Positions 53,418-60,934 of a stretch of DNA of 64,000 nucleotides are shown here, piece after piece. Where the stretch lies: positions 62,001 to 126,000 of the forward strand of contig NZ_JAHESE010000014.1 of NCBI RefSeq assembly GCF_018598175.1. The letters run 5' to 3'. How positions within the stretch are numbered: position 1 is the first letter of the stretch; each line of letters starts with the position of its first letter. The translations under genes and the position numbers were made by a program. The notes beneath the pieces are model-generated. The model saw nothing but the letters and a program-made list of their open reading frames with translations, had not been told where the DNA came from and ran no database searches. The DNA comes from Dawidia cretensis. GTDB lineage: Bacteria > Bacteroidota > Bacteroidia > Cytophagales > Cyclobacteriaceae.

Positions 53418-54635
53418 ATGCTGGGGGGATTACTGATATTTGCAATAGGTGCCGTCATTTGCTTCGCGTGGATCGGAGCGATAAAGAAGCGGTATGCCTT
53501 TGTGGATACCGGCCTGCTCAAAAAAATGTACGGATACCACGTACTGCTCTCCCTGGTTTATTTTGCTTATATCGCCTTTAACCCGTCTGATTCGAAAGCG
53601 TACTACGAAAAAGTACGCTCGAATTTCCGCGGCGATACCTGGATGGATTTTTATGGGACCAGCACCACGTTTATCGAGTGGATAGCCTATCCGTTTATAC
53701 ACTACCTGGGTTTTTCGTTTTATTCCATGATGGCCCTATTTTCGATTTTTGGATATATCGGCTTTTTATACTTCTACGTTTTTTTCCGGGAGAACATTCG
53801 GTTTACTCATTATTTCATGGGGTATAATTTGCTTACCCTGACGTTCTTCCTGCCCAACCTGCACTTCTGGTCGTCATCCCTCGGCAAAGGCTCTATCATC
53901 TTTATGGGGATCGGCCTGTTCTTTTTCGGGATCAGCAATGTGCGCAAGCGGTACATCGCGCTGATCATCGGCGCAGTAGTGACCTATCACGTGCGGCCGC
54001 ATGTGATGCTGGTGATGCTGGTATCGGGGGCCATGGGCTTTATCTTTTCCTCAAAAGGGGTGAGCGTGGCCGTGCGTGTAACATTTTTACTGGGAGCATC
54101 CGTAGCCTTCTTTTTTATCTACCGCGATGTGCTGAGCCTGGTCGGGATCGATGAGGAGCAATTTCTGACGCAAGGGCTGGATATGACGGGCCGCGCAAGC
54201 AAGTTGACAAAGGCGGCATCGGGCGTCGACATTACGCAGTATAGCCTGCCCATGCAAGTCTTTACCTTTATGTACCGGCCGTTGTTTGTCGATGCGCCGG
54301 GCGCGCTGGGGCTGATTGTTTCATTCGAGAACGTCTTTTATGTTATCATGTCCTGGAAGGTGGTTGGCAACCTGCGTGGTTTGCGGTTTCTGTTCACGGG
54401 AAACTTTCTAGTCAAGTCGGCCTTTTTAAGTCTGATGACGATCTCCATTGCGCTGGCGCAGATCGCGGGTAACCTGGGCCTGGCCATGCGGCAAAAAAGC
54501 CAGGTCATGATTTTGTTGATGTTTGTCGTACTGGCCTTTCTGGATAGTCAGCGGCAACAGGTGTGGCGGGCACAGCAATTACAACGGTTGCGCACCGAGC
54601 GCATGAAAAAAGGTAGTGTTCCATCTTCTGCATGA
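53418..54635 (+). CDS. EpsG/Wzy-like polytopic membrane protein (candidate repeat-unit polymerase)
   Basis: An integral membrane protein of 405 residues with about ten hydrophobic segments: one at 1-22, pairs around 42-55 and 95-125, a dense set through 140-240 and more at 290-390. A hydrophilic periplasmic-looking loop lies near 238-275, after YRDVLSLVGIDEEQ. The layout and the FNPSDSKAYYEK region resemble EpsG/Wzy-type polymerases, which have no conserved signature. It is the only polymerase candidate in the operon. A short basic tail ends the protein. Assignment is by topology and context; O-antigen ligase-type function is the alternative. Confidence 0.68.
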   Translation: MLGGLLIFAIGAVICFAWIGAIKKRYAFVDTGLLKKMYGYHVLLSLVYFAYIAFNPSDSKAYYEKVRSNFRGDTWMDFYGTSTTFIEWIAYPFIHYLGFSFYSMMALFSIFGYIGFLYFYVFFRENIRFTHYFMGYNLLTLTFFLPNLHFWSSSLGKGSIIFMGIGLFFFGISNVRKRYIALIIGAVVTYHVRPHVMLVMLVSGAMGFIFSSKGVSVAVRVTFLLGASVAFFFIYRDVLSLVGIDEEQFLTQGLDMTGRASKLTKAASGVDITQYSLPMQVFTFMYRPLFVDAPGALGLIVSFENVFYVIMSWKVVGNLRGLRFLFTGNFLVKSAFLSLMTISIALAQIAGNLGLAMRQKSQVMILLMFVVLAFLDSQRQQVWRAQQLQRLRTERMKKGSVPSSA

Positions 54636-55642
54636 AAAACGGATTATTTACAATCTCACTGGATTTTGAGCTCCACTGGGGCGGCTTTGAAAAGTGGCCG
54701 TTGCAGCAGTATCGCCAATACTTTTTGAATACCCGCAAGACCATTCCCTGGATGCTGCGGACTTTTCAACAATACGACGTGCACGTCACCTGGGCGACGG
54801 TCGGGATGCTGATGCACACCACCCGCCAGGAGGCCGAGCGTCTCCATCCCACCGAGCGGCCGGCGTACGTGCAGCCGGCGCTGTCGGCATATCACTACAT
54901 TCAGCAATCGGGTCTCGGCGAGGATGAGTCCACCGACCCGTTTCACTTTGCCGCGTCGCTGGTCAAAGAGATATTAAACACACCTCACCAGGAACTGGGA
55001 TCACACACCTTTTCGCATTATTACTGCAATGAAGCGGGCCAGACTATAGCACAATTCCGGGCCGACCTGCAGGCCGCCCAACGCACCGCAGCCTTGTACA
55101 ACACACGCCTGACGTCGCTCGTCTTTCCACGCAACCAGTTTAATGAAGACTACCTGCGGGTATGCTATGAAGAAGGCTTCACGGCCGTACGCGATAACCC
55201 GCGCGACTGGTTCTGGAACATTCGCAGCACCCAGAACGAGTCGCGATGGAAACGACTCAACCGGGGCGCGGATGCATATATACCGCTGGGAAGAAAAAAT
55301 ACCTACGACTTGGCGAGCCTCCCCGTGCAGCCGGGCCTGCCGCTTTGTCTGCCGGCCAGCCGCCTGCTGCGCCCCTACGATCCGGGCGAGTATTTCCTGA
55401 ACGACATGAAGATCAATCGCATTTGCCGGGAGATGGAACGGGCGGCACGTAACAACGAGGTCTATCACCTGTGGTGGCACCCACATAACTTTGGCAACTA
55501 TCCCGAGCAAAGTATGAATGGCTTGGAAAAGATCCTGCAACATTTCGACTATTGCCGCAAGCGCTATAACATGAGCAGTCTGACGATGGGGGAGACGGCA
55601 GACCTTATTTACCAGATACATGGAAAAGATCAGACTGCTTAG
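54632..55642 (+). CDS. Polysaccharide deacetylase family protein
   Basis: A 336-residue NodB-homology protein without a signal peptide, so probably cytoplasmic. The catalytic and metal motif DFELHWG starts at Asp11 (DFE in place of DxD). SHTFSH (His125 and His129) is the second metal motif, and the C-terminal LWWHPHNFGNYPE carries the last His. It would remove an acetyl group from a sugar or a sugar nucleotide or lipid intermediate. It is coupled to the polymerase candidate by an ATGA overlap and overlaps the following GT4 gene by 23 bases. The substrate is unknown. Confidence 0.88.
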   Translation: MKNGLFTISLDFELHWGGFEKWPLQQYRQYFLNTRKTIPWMLRTFQQYDVHVTWATVGMLMHTTRQEAERLHPTERPAYVQPALSAYHYIQQSGLGEDESTDPFHFAASLVKEILNTPHQELGSHTFSHYYCNEAGQTIAQFRADLQAAQRTAALYNTRLTSLVFPRNQFNEDYLRVCYEEGFTAVRDNPRDWFWNIRSTQNESRWKRLNRGADAYIPLGRKNTYDLASLPVQPGLPLCLPASRLLRPYDPGEYFLNDMKINRICREMERAARNNEVYHLWWHPHNFGNYPEQSMNGLEKILQHFDYCRKRYNMSSLTMGETADLIYQIHGKDQTA

Positions 55643-56810
55643 AATCACTACCGTTCCGATTTCGCTACATGTTTTACTGCGGGGACAGTTCCGGTATATG
55701 CTGGCGCATGGCTTCGATGTGCACACGATGAGCGCGCCGGGCAAAGAGACACAGGACGTCTTACAAGAAGGTGCCAAACATCACGTGGTACCGATGACGC
55801 GCAAGATTACGCCATTACAAGATTTGGTTTGCCTCTGGCAGATGATCCGCATCATGCGGCAAACCCGTCCTCACATTGTGCATACCCATACCCCCAAAGC
55901 CGGCCTGCTGGGCATGCTGGCGGCGTGGCTTTGCCGCGTACCGGTGCGCATGCATACCGTGGCGGGCTTGCCGCTGATGGAAGCAACCGGGATAAAACGC
56001 GCTATACTGGAAATTGCCGAAAAGGTTACCTACGCTTGTGCGCACCGGGTATATCCCAATGCCGGTGGGTTAAAGGATTTTATCGAGCAGTCTTTGCGCG
56101 TATCGCCGCGAAAGCTGACGATCATCGGGCGGGGGAGCACCAACGGCATCGATACATCGGTTTTTAAACGTACGCCGGTGATGGCGGCCGAAGCCGTGGC
56201 CATCCGCCAGCGGTACGGCATTCAGCCGGAAGATGTAGTCTTTTCTTTTGTGGGACGCATTGTCCGGGACAAAGGCATCGGCGAATTGATACGCGCATTC
56301 CGGCGGCTGTCGGATACTTCTTCGGAACGCCTCTTCCTGTTGTTGATCGGTTCCTTTGAGCAGGATTTGGATCCGCTTACGCCAGAGGACTACGCTTTTT
56401 TGCAGCAAGACCCACGCGTGATACTGGCGGGTTTCCAAAATGATGTAAAGCCCTGGATCATGGCCTCGGATGTGTTTGTGTTTCCCAGCTACCGCGAAGG
56501 GTTCCCCAACGTGGTCATGCAGGCATGCTGCCTGGAAGTGCCGAGTGTTGTTTCCGATATCAATGGCTGTAACGAGATCATCCGTCAGGGCGAAACCGGG
56601 TTGATCGTCAAACCAAAAGATGCCGAAGCGCTGTATACCGGCATGCATAGGTTGATGCGCGATGTGACCCTGCGCCAGGCCTTTTCGGTCGCGGCACGGG
56701 AGTATGTGGTCGCCAATTTTGATCAACAATATGTCTGGACGGCCCTGCGGGAGGAATATTATCGTCAGGTAGCACATCAAAAAGTTCCGCTGTTGGGTGC
56801 ATCCGCTTAA
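55620..56810 (+). CDS. Family 4 glycosyltransferase (5), PglA-like
   Basis: GT-B glycosyltransferase of 396 residues. VHTHTPKAGLLGMLAAWLCRVPVRMHTVAGLP, ILEIAEKVTYACAHRVYPNAG, GRGSTNGIDTSVF, FVGRIVRDKGIGELIRAF and FPSYREGFPNVVMQACCLEVPSVVSDINGCNEII match the PglA/WbpH-like group, which adds the second sugar onto undecaprenyl-linked bacillosamine-type sugars. It lies directly upstream of a PglC-like transferase, as expected for such a pair. It probably catalyses the second step of the lipid-linked unit. Confidence 0.92.
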   Translation: MEKIRLLRITTVPISLHVLLRGQFRYMLAHGFDVHTMSAPGKETQDVLQEGAKHHVVPMTRKITPLQDLVCLWQMIRIMRQTRPHIVHTHTPKAGLLGMLAAWLCRVPVRMHTVAGLPLMEATGIKRAILEIAEKVTYACAHRVYPNAGGLKDFIEQSLRVSPRKLTIIGRGSTNGIDTSVFKRTPVMAAEAVAIRQRYGIQPEDVVFSFVGRIVRDKGIGELIRAFRRLSDTSSERLFLLLIGSFEQDLDPLTPEDYAFLQQDPRVILAGFQNDVKPWIMASDVFVFPSYREGFPNVVMQACCLEVPSVVSDINGCNEIIRQGETGLIVKPKDAEALYTGMHRLMRDVTLRQAFSVAAREYVVANFDQQYVWTALREEYYRQVAHQKVPLLGASA

Positions 56811-56833
56811 CTTCGCCGTAAATTACGAGTTAC

Positions 56834-57439
56834 GTGTACCGAGCTGTTATCAAACCTTTATTTGATGTTTTTGTCGCGTTCGTGAGCCTGCTGCTGGCCT
56901 CGCCGCTAATCCTGGGATCGATGGTGGCGCTGGCCATCGTGAACCGCGGCAAAATTTGGTTTCTGCAACCGCGCCCCGGCAAGGGGGGAAGGATCTTTAC
57001 CGTCATCAAGTTCAAAACCATGACCGATGCGCGCAATGCGCAGGGCGCATTGCTGCCCGATGCCGACCGGCTCACGGCGGCTGGCCGCTTTATACGGAAA
57101 ACGTCGCTGGACGAGCTGCCGCAGTTAATGAATGTTTTGAAGGGTGATATGTCACTGGTGGGGCCGCGCCCGCTGCTGGTCGAATACCTGCCGCGGTATA
57201 GTGCCGAGCAGCGCCGCCGACACGATGTACGGCCGGGCATTACGGGTTGGGCGCAGGTAAACGGACGCAACGCCATTGCATGGCAGCAGAAGTTTGCCTA
57301 CGATGTGTGGTATGTAGACAATCTATCCGCGGCATTAGACATTAAAATCTTATTTTTAACGGTCATGAAAGTATTCAAGGCCGAGGGCATCAGCAGCGAT
57401 ACGTCCGTGACCATGGAAAAATTTATGGGCAATGACTAA
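56834..57439 (+). CDS. Undecaprenyl-phosphate phosphoglycosyl transferase (PglC-like)
   Basis: A small monotopic initiating transferase, 201 residues, the size of PglC. The N-terminal re-entrant helix (8-36) is followed by [33 protein letters not shown] with the catalytic Asp-Glu pair, and ITGWAQVNGRN. It would attach a phospho-sugar, likely a diacetamido-trideoxyhexose, to undecaprenyl phosphate. It starts with GTG at 56834. It overlaps the acetyltransferase gene by eight bases. It is the second initiating enzyme in the window; the one at 2635 belongs to a separate operon and has an extra domain. Confidence 0.95.
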   Translation: MYRAVIKPLFDVFVAFVSLLLASPLILGSMVALAIVNRGKIWFLQPRPGKGGRIFTVIKFKTMTDARNAQGALLPDADRLTAAGRFIRKTSLDELPQLMNVLKGDMSLVGPRPLLVEYLPRYSAEQRRRHDVRPGITGWAQVNGRNAIAWQQKFAYDVWYVDNLSAALDIKILFLTVMKVFKAEGISSDTSVTMEKFMGND

Positions 57440-58043
57440 CGTGATCATACAAGGCGGTGGCGAGCACGCCCGCGTCGTGCTGGATTGTCTGCAGGCGCAA
57501 GGACTGCAGGTGAAGGCCTTGTTCGATCCCAACTATAGTGGCGACCTGTGGGGCGTGCCGCAGCGTGGCGTATACGATCCGTCGTTTATGCCGGACGCCC
57601 GCGCGTTGATCGCCATCGGAAATAACGGGGTGCGTAAGCGTGTGGCGGCCATCACCCGGCATGGCTATACCAATGCCGTCCATCCTTCTGTCATTGCATC
57701 GCCCCGCGCTTCGTGGGGTGAAGGCAATATGATCTTGCACGGGGTCATCATCCAGGCACAGGCCCGGATCGGTAATCACTGTATTCTCAACACCGGGGTG
57801 CGTGTAGACCACGATTGCATCATCGACGACTATGTACACATTGCCCCCGGTACCGTTCTCTGCGGCACGGTAACGGTCGGCGAAGGTACGTTTATCGGTG
57901 CCGGGGCCGTGGTGATCCCCGGACGGAAAATAGGAGCCTGGGCAACGATTGGCGCGGGCGCCGTGGTCACACGCGATGTACCCGACTATGCCGTCGCCGT
58001 CGGAAATCCCGCCCGGGTCATCAAGTATACTAACGTAGCATGA
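57432..58043 (+). CDS. PglD/NeuD-like sugar acetyltransferase (1)
   Basis: A 203-residue protein with a Rossmann-like N-terminal domain (VIIQGGGEHARVVLDCL, 4-20) that binds the UDP-sugar, and a left-handed beta-helix of hexapeptide repeats (about 85-195) ending AVAVGNPARVIK. His in VRVDHDC and the following repeats match the PglD/NeuD active-site region. It would acetylate the 4-amino group of a UDP-diamino sugar made by the DegT aminotransferase, or O-acetylate sialic acid as NeuD does. It is tightly coupled to PglC upstream and to a second homologue downstream. Confidence 0.92.
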   Translation: MTNVIIQGGGEHARVVLDCLQAQGLQVKALFDPNYSGDLWGVPQRGVYDPSFMPDARALIAIGNNGVRKRVAAITRHGYTNAVHPSVIASPRASWGEGNMILHGVIIQAQARIGNHCILNTGVRVDHDCIIDDYVHIAPGTVLCGTVTVGEGTFIGAGAVVIPGRKIGAWATIGAGAVVTRDVPDYAVAVGNPARVIKYTNVA

Positions 58044-58675
58044 AAAAGCCACTGCTCATATACGGGGCCGGGGGCCTGGGCCGCGAGGTCATGTCGCTGC
58101 TGCTGGCGTTGCCGGAGTGGTCACCCGAAGGTTTTTTGGATGACAACGTACCTGCCGGGCAGGTAGTGATGCACGGGTTGGTGGTAAAAGGCGGACTGGA
58201 ATTTCTGAACCTCTACCCGGGACCGATCGATGTCGTGATTGGCATTGGCGATCCGCATAGCAAGGCGGCGCTCGTGCGCAGTATTGTCAATCCGCATGTA
58301 CGGTACCCGATCATTATTCACCCCGCGGCGATCTTACAAAACCGGGCCGCGATTCAGTGCGGCGTAGGCTGTATAATTACCGCCGGCTGTATACTGACGA
58401 CGGACATCACCCTGGGTAATCATGTATTGCTGAATCTGAATGTTACCGTCGGGCACGATGCCGTGCTCGACGACTATACCTCTGTCATGCCCGGGGTAAA
58501 TATCTCCGGAAGAGTAAAGATCGAAGCCTCGACCTTTATCGGATCGGGCGCCAACGTGCGCAATAATGTTGTTGTTGGCGCAGGCAGCGTGGTAGGCATG
58601 GGGGCCGTGGTCGTGCGTGACGTACCGGCCGGTATAACCGTGGCCGGTGTACCCGCTAAACCCCTGGTGCGATGA
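58040..58675 (+). CDS. PglD/NeuD-like sugar acetyltransferase (2)
   Basis: A 211-residue homologue of the previous gene product: N-terminal LLIYGAGGLGREVMSLLL, then hexapeptide repeats with NVTVGHDAVLDDY and a final VAGVPAKPLVR. The two proteins share architecture but differ clearly in sequence, so they probably act on different substrates. One may be the 4-N-acetyltransferase for the initiating sugar and the other a NeuD-type sialic acid O-acetyltransferase. It overlaps both neighbours by four bases (ATGA), which implies strict translational coupling through to the exosortase gene. Confidence 0.92.
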   Translation: MKKPLLIYGAGGLGREVMSLLLALPEWSPEGFLDDNVPAGQVVMHGLVVKGGLEFLNLYPGPIDVVIGIGDPHSKAALVRSIVNPHVRYPIIIHPAAILQNRAAIQCGVGCIITAGCILTTDITLGNHVLLNLNVTVGHDAVLDDYTSVMPGVNISGRVKIEASTFIGSGANVRNNVVVGAGSVVGMGAVVVRDVPAGITVAGVPAKPLVR

Positions 58676-59214
58676 AAAACTTTTCGTTTGCCGAGTTCCG
58701 TCCTACCATCTTTTTTCTGCTGCGCTTTGTCGGCTTGTATGTGCTGACGAACATGCTGTACGGCGTTTATATTACGGCGTACCATCCAAAGCCCGATCCC
58801 ATTACCCATACCGTCACGGTGCAGACTGCGGCCGTGTTGCGTGCGACGGGTTGGAACGTCACGACAGAAGACCATTATCGTCAGCCGATTACCAACCTCA
58901 CATTTGAAAAGCAAGCGATTCTGGCAGTGTATGAGGGCTGCAGCGGCGTCAACGCAATGCTGATGTTCCTGGCCTTCATCGTAGCGTTCGGCCCCTGGCG
59001 TAAACAAATGTTGTGGTTTATACCCATGGGAATCGTGGTGGTCCACCTGATGAACCTGGTGCGCATCAGCCTGCTATTTTTTGTATCTCGGTTTCTGCCC
59101 GACGCCATGTACTTTGTGCACAAATATCTCTTCACGGCATTTCTTTATGCGGTGATCTTCGGGCTGTGGCTGATATGGATCCGGAAATTTACCCGGCAGA
59201 CGGCCCATGCCTAA
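58672..59214 (+). CDS. xrtF: Exosortase family protein, XrtF type
   Basis: A polytopic membrane cysteine transpeptidase-like protein of 180 residues. The exosortase triad is visible: Cys90 in YEGCSGVNAM, Arg131 in NLVRIS and His150 in FVHKYLF, each beside a membrane helix. The small size and sequence fit the Bacteroidota exosortase F group. Exosortases cut PEP-CTERM-like C-terminal tails and attach the protein to another carrier, and other exosortases are known to co-occur with exopolysaccharide genes. No protein with a recognisable PEP-CTERM tail is in the window. It overlaps the acetyltransferase gene upstream (ATGA) and its partner gene downstream by eight bases. Confidence 0.9.
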   Translation: MKNFSFAEFRPTIFFLLRFVGLYVLTNMLYGVYITAYHPKPDPITHTVTVQTAAVLRATGWNVTTEDHYRQPITNLTFEKQAILAVYEGCSGVNAMLMFLAFIVAFGPWRKQMLWFIPMGIVVVHLMNLVRISLLFFVSRFLPDAMYFVHKYLFTAFLYAVIFGLWLIWIRKFTRQTAHA

Positions 59215-59614
59215 ACAGGACCTGACAGCACGATGGTTGATCGGCGTGGTTTGCGGCGCCGGCCTGGTGCTGGTCTTTTTGTTTCAACGCCTGGATGTCG
59301 CGGGAGCGTTGCAATTGGCGACGGTGCCCGTGCACAAATTCCTGATCAACCGCACGGTGCGATTCCTGTTGAATGACCTGTTGGCCATCGGGCTGTTGTA
59401 CGCATTGTTTTACGAACGCAAGTACGTCGTCTTTGCACTCTGGACGCAGCTGGCCGGCACAGCTTTGTTTTTAGTGCCATACTTTGTCCTGAAGCTATAC
59501 TTTCCGTCATACAATGGCCCGCTGATCTCGTACCTGCACCGGCTCATTCTGAATCCCACGTTGCTGTTGTTGCTGATCCCGGCTTTTTACTACCAGCGTA
59601 ACCGATCGGTATGA
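59207..59614 (+). CDS. Exosortase F-associated membrane protein
   Basis: A 135-residue integral membrane protein with about four hydrophobic segments (13-28, 55-70, 77-98, 113-128), containing HKFLINRTVRFLLNDLLAIGLLYALFYERKY. The size, topology and position immediately after xrtF fit the family annotated as exosortase F system-associated protein. Its role is not known; it may be a partner or chaperone for the exosortase. It overlaps xrtF by eight bases. The call depends largely on context. Confidence 0.75.
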   Translation: MPKQDLTARWLIGVVCGAGLVLVFLFQRLDVAGALQLATVPVHKFLINRTVRFLLNDLLAIGLLYALFYERKYVVFALWTQLAGTALFLVPYFVLKLYFPSYNGPLISYLHRLILNPTLLLLLIPAFYYQRNRSV

Positions 59615-59657
59615 CGCTTTTACACACACACATAGCCGTATTTGGTCTTTAAATCCA

Positions 59658-59665
59658 TATATTTG
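59658..59665 (+). promoter_or_regulatory. Putative -7 element for the DegT aminotransferase gene
   Basis: TATATTTG is a full match to TAnnTTTG in the 105-base gap between the exosortase-associated gene and the aminotransferase gene. A transcript would have a leader of about 48 bases. A TTTG lies at 59641-59644, but the spacing (13 bases) is shorter than the usual 19-21, so the promoter call is moderate. It would let the aminotransferase be expressed apart from the rest of the operon. Confidence 0.42.
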
Positions 59666-59719
59666 CAGGTCCGCAGCCGCGGTGGCAAGGACACTCTGTC
59701 TATTATTGATATAACGAAG

Positions 59720-60868
59720 ATGAAGGAAAAAATATGGTTGTCGTCTCCACACATGGGAGGAGCGGAGGTCAGGTATGTACAAGAGGCGTTCGACACCAAC
59801 TGGATCTCGCCCGTAGGCCCGCACATCGCGGCCTTTGAAGAGGCACTTGCTAACTATAATGATATTTCCCATTGTGCAGCCCTGAGCTCGGGTACAGCGG
59901 CCATTCACCTGGCCCTGATTATTTTGGGTGTCAAGGCTGGCGACGAGGTGATCTGCTCGTCCTTTACGTTCTCTGGTTCTTGTAACCCCATTGCTTACCA
60001 GGGCGCGGTACCGGTCTTTGTGGATTCCGAGCGACTGACCTGGAACCTGGACCCCGTACTGCTGGAAGAGGCGATCCTCGACCGCCAAAAGAAAACCGGC
60101 CGTAAACCAAAGGCGATCATTGCCGTGCACCTGTACGGCATGCCGGCACAGATCGAGGCCATCATGGACGTTGCCCGACGGCACGAAATCCCCGTCATTG
60201 AAGACGCGGCGGAGGCCCTTGGATCGACATACCAGGGTAAGAAATTGGGCACCTTCGGCGACATGGGCATTTATTCCTTTAACGGGAATAAGATCATTAC
60301 AACCTCCGGCGGCGGCGCGCTGGTAGCCCGCAACGCGGCGTGGATTCAGCAGGCTAAATTCCTGTCCACCCAGGCGCGTGATCCTGCGCCGCACTATGAG
60401 CATAGCCATATTGGGTTTAATTATCGCCTCAGCAATGTTTGCGCGGGGATTGGCCGGGGCCAGATGGAAATCCTGGATACTCGCGTCGGGCAAAAACGAA
60501 AGATTTACAACATGTATCGCAAGGCTCTGGAAAATATTCCCGGAATCGGATTTTTACCGGAGCCGGCGGGATATTTTTCGAACCGCTGGCTGACGACTAT
60601 TCTTGTCGACGAACAGCAGGCCGGTTTCTCTGCGGAGACTATTCGCCTGGCTTTAGAGGCTAAAAACATCGAAAGCAGGCCCCTTTGGAAGCCTATGCAC
60701 GTGCAACCGGTGTTTAAGAACGTTCCTTCGTACAGTACCGGCGTATCGGAAGAACTGTTCCGCGCGGGACTTTGCCTCCCGTCGGGCACTAACACGACTG
60801 AGGATCAATATTTGCAGATTATGGAAACCATCCTGAAGTTACAGGTTACAAATCCTGCACTCAGCTGA
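59720..60868 (+). CDS. DegT/DnrJ/EryC1/StrS aminotransferase (PglE-like)
   Basis: PLP-dependent sugar aminotransferase of 382 residues. IWLSSPHMGGAEVRYV, NWISPVGPHIAAFE, ALSSGTAAIHLAL, EVICSSFTFSGSCNPI, VIEDAAEALGS and SFNGNKIITTSGGG with the PLP lysine are typical of enzymes that make UDP-4-amino-4,6-dideoxy-N-acetylhexosamines (PglE, LegC). It would feed the PglD-like enzymes. The expected 4,6-dehydratase (PglF/LegB) is absent from the window and must be elsewhere. The start is ATG at 59720, where homology begins; upstream in-frame codons lack conservation and overlap the putative promoter. It is the last gene of the glycan locus. Confidence 0.93.
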   Translation: MKEKIWLSSPHMGGAEVRYVQEAFDTNWISPVGPHIAAFEEALANYNDISHCAALSSGTAAIHLALIILGVKAGDEVICSSFTFSGSCNPIAYQGAVPVFVDSERLTWNLDPVLLEEAILDRQKKTGRKPKAIIAVHLYGMPAQIEAIMDVARRHEIPVIEDAAEALGSTYQGKKLGTFGDMGIYSFNGNKIITTSGGGALVARNAAWIQQAKFLSTQARDPAPHYEHSHIGFNYRLSNVCAGIGRGQMEILDTRVGQKRKIYNMYRKALENIPGIGFLPEPAGYFSNRWLTTILVDEQQAGFSAETIRLALEAKNIESRPLWKPMHVQPVFKNVPSYSTGVSEELFRAGLCLPSGTNTTEDQYLQIMETILKLQVTNPALS

Positions 60869-60900
60869 TCCAGATTGAGTTTATAATCGGGAATTTTCCA

Positions 60901-60908
60901 TAATTTTG
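60901..60908 (+). promoter_or_regulatory. Putative promoter of the large secreted protein gene
   Basis: TAATTTTG is a full match to the -7 consensus, with a TTG at 60875-60877, 23 bases upstream (slightly long for a -33 element). Transcription near 60914 would leave a leader of about 20 bases before the ATG at 60935. This is the best-supported promoter in the window by position. Confidence 0.5.
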
Positions 60909-60934
60909 CACTAGTGGCTTTAAACATTACATGT

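Noticed and set aside
53418-54635. Reading the EpsG-like protein as a Wzx flippase
   Set aside because: It has about ten irregular membrane segments and a large loop, without the regular 12-14 helix MATE/Wzx layout; a polymerase fits better.
59507-60493. A 328-codon minus-strand open frame
   Set aside because: Antisense to the DegT aminotransferase and the exosortase-associated gene; no motif or signal.
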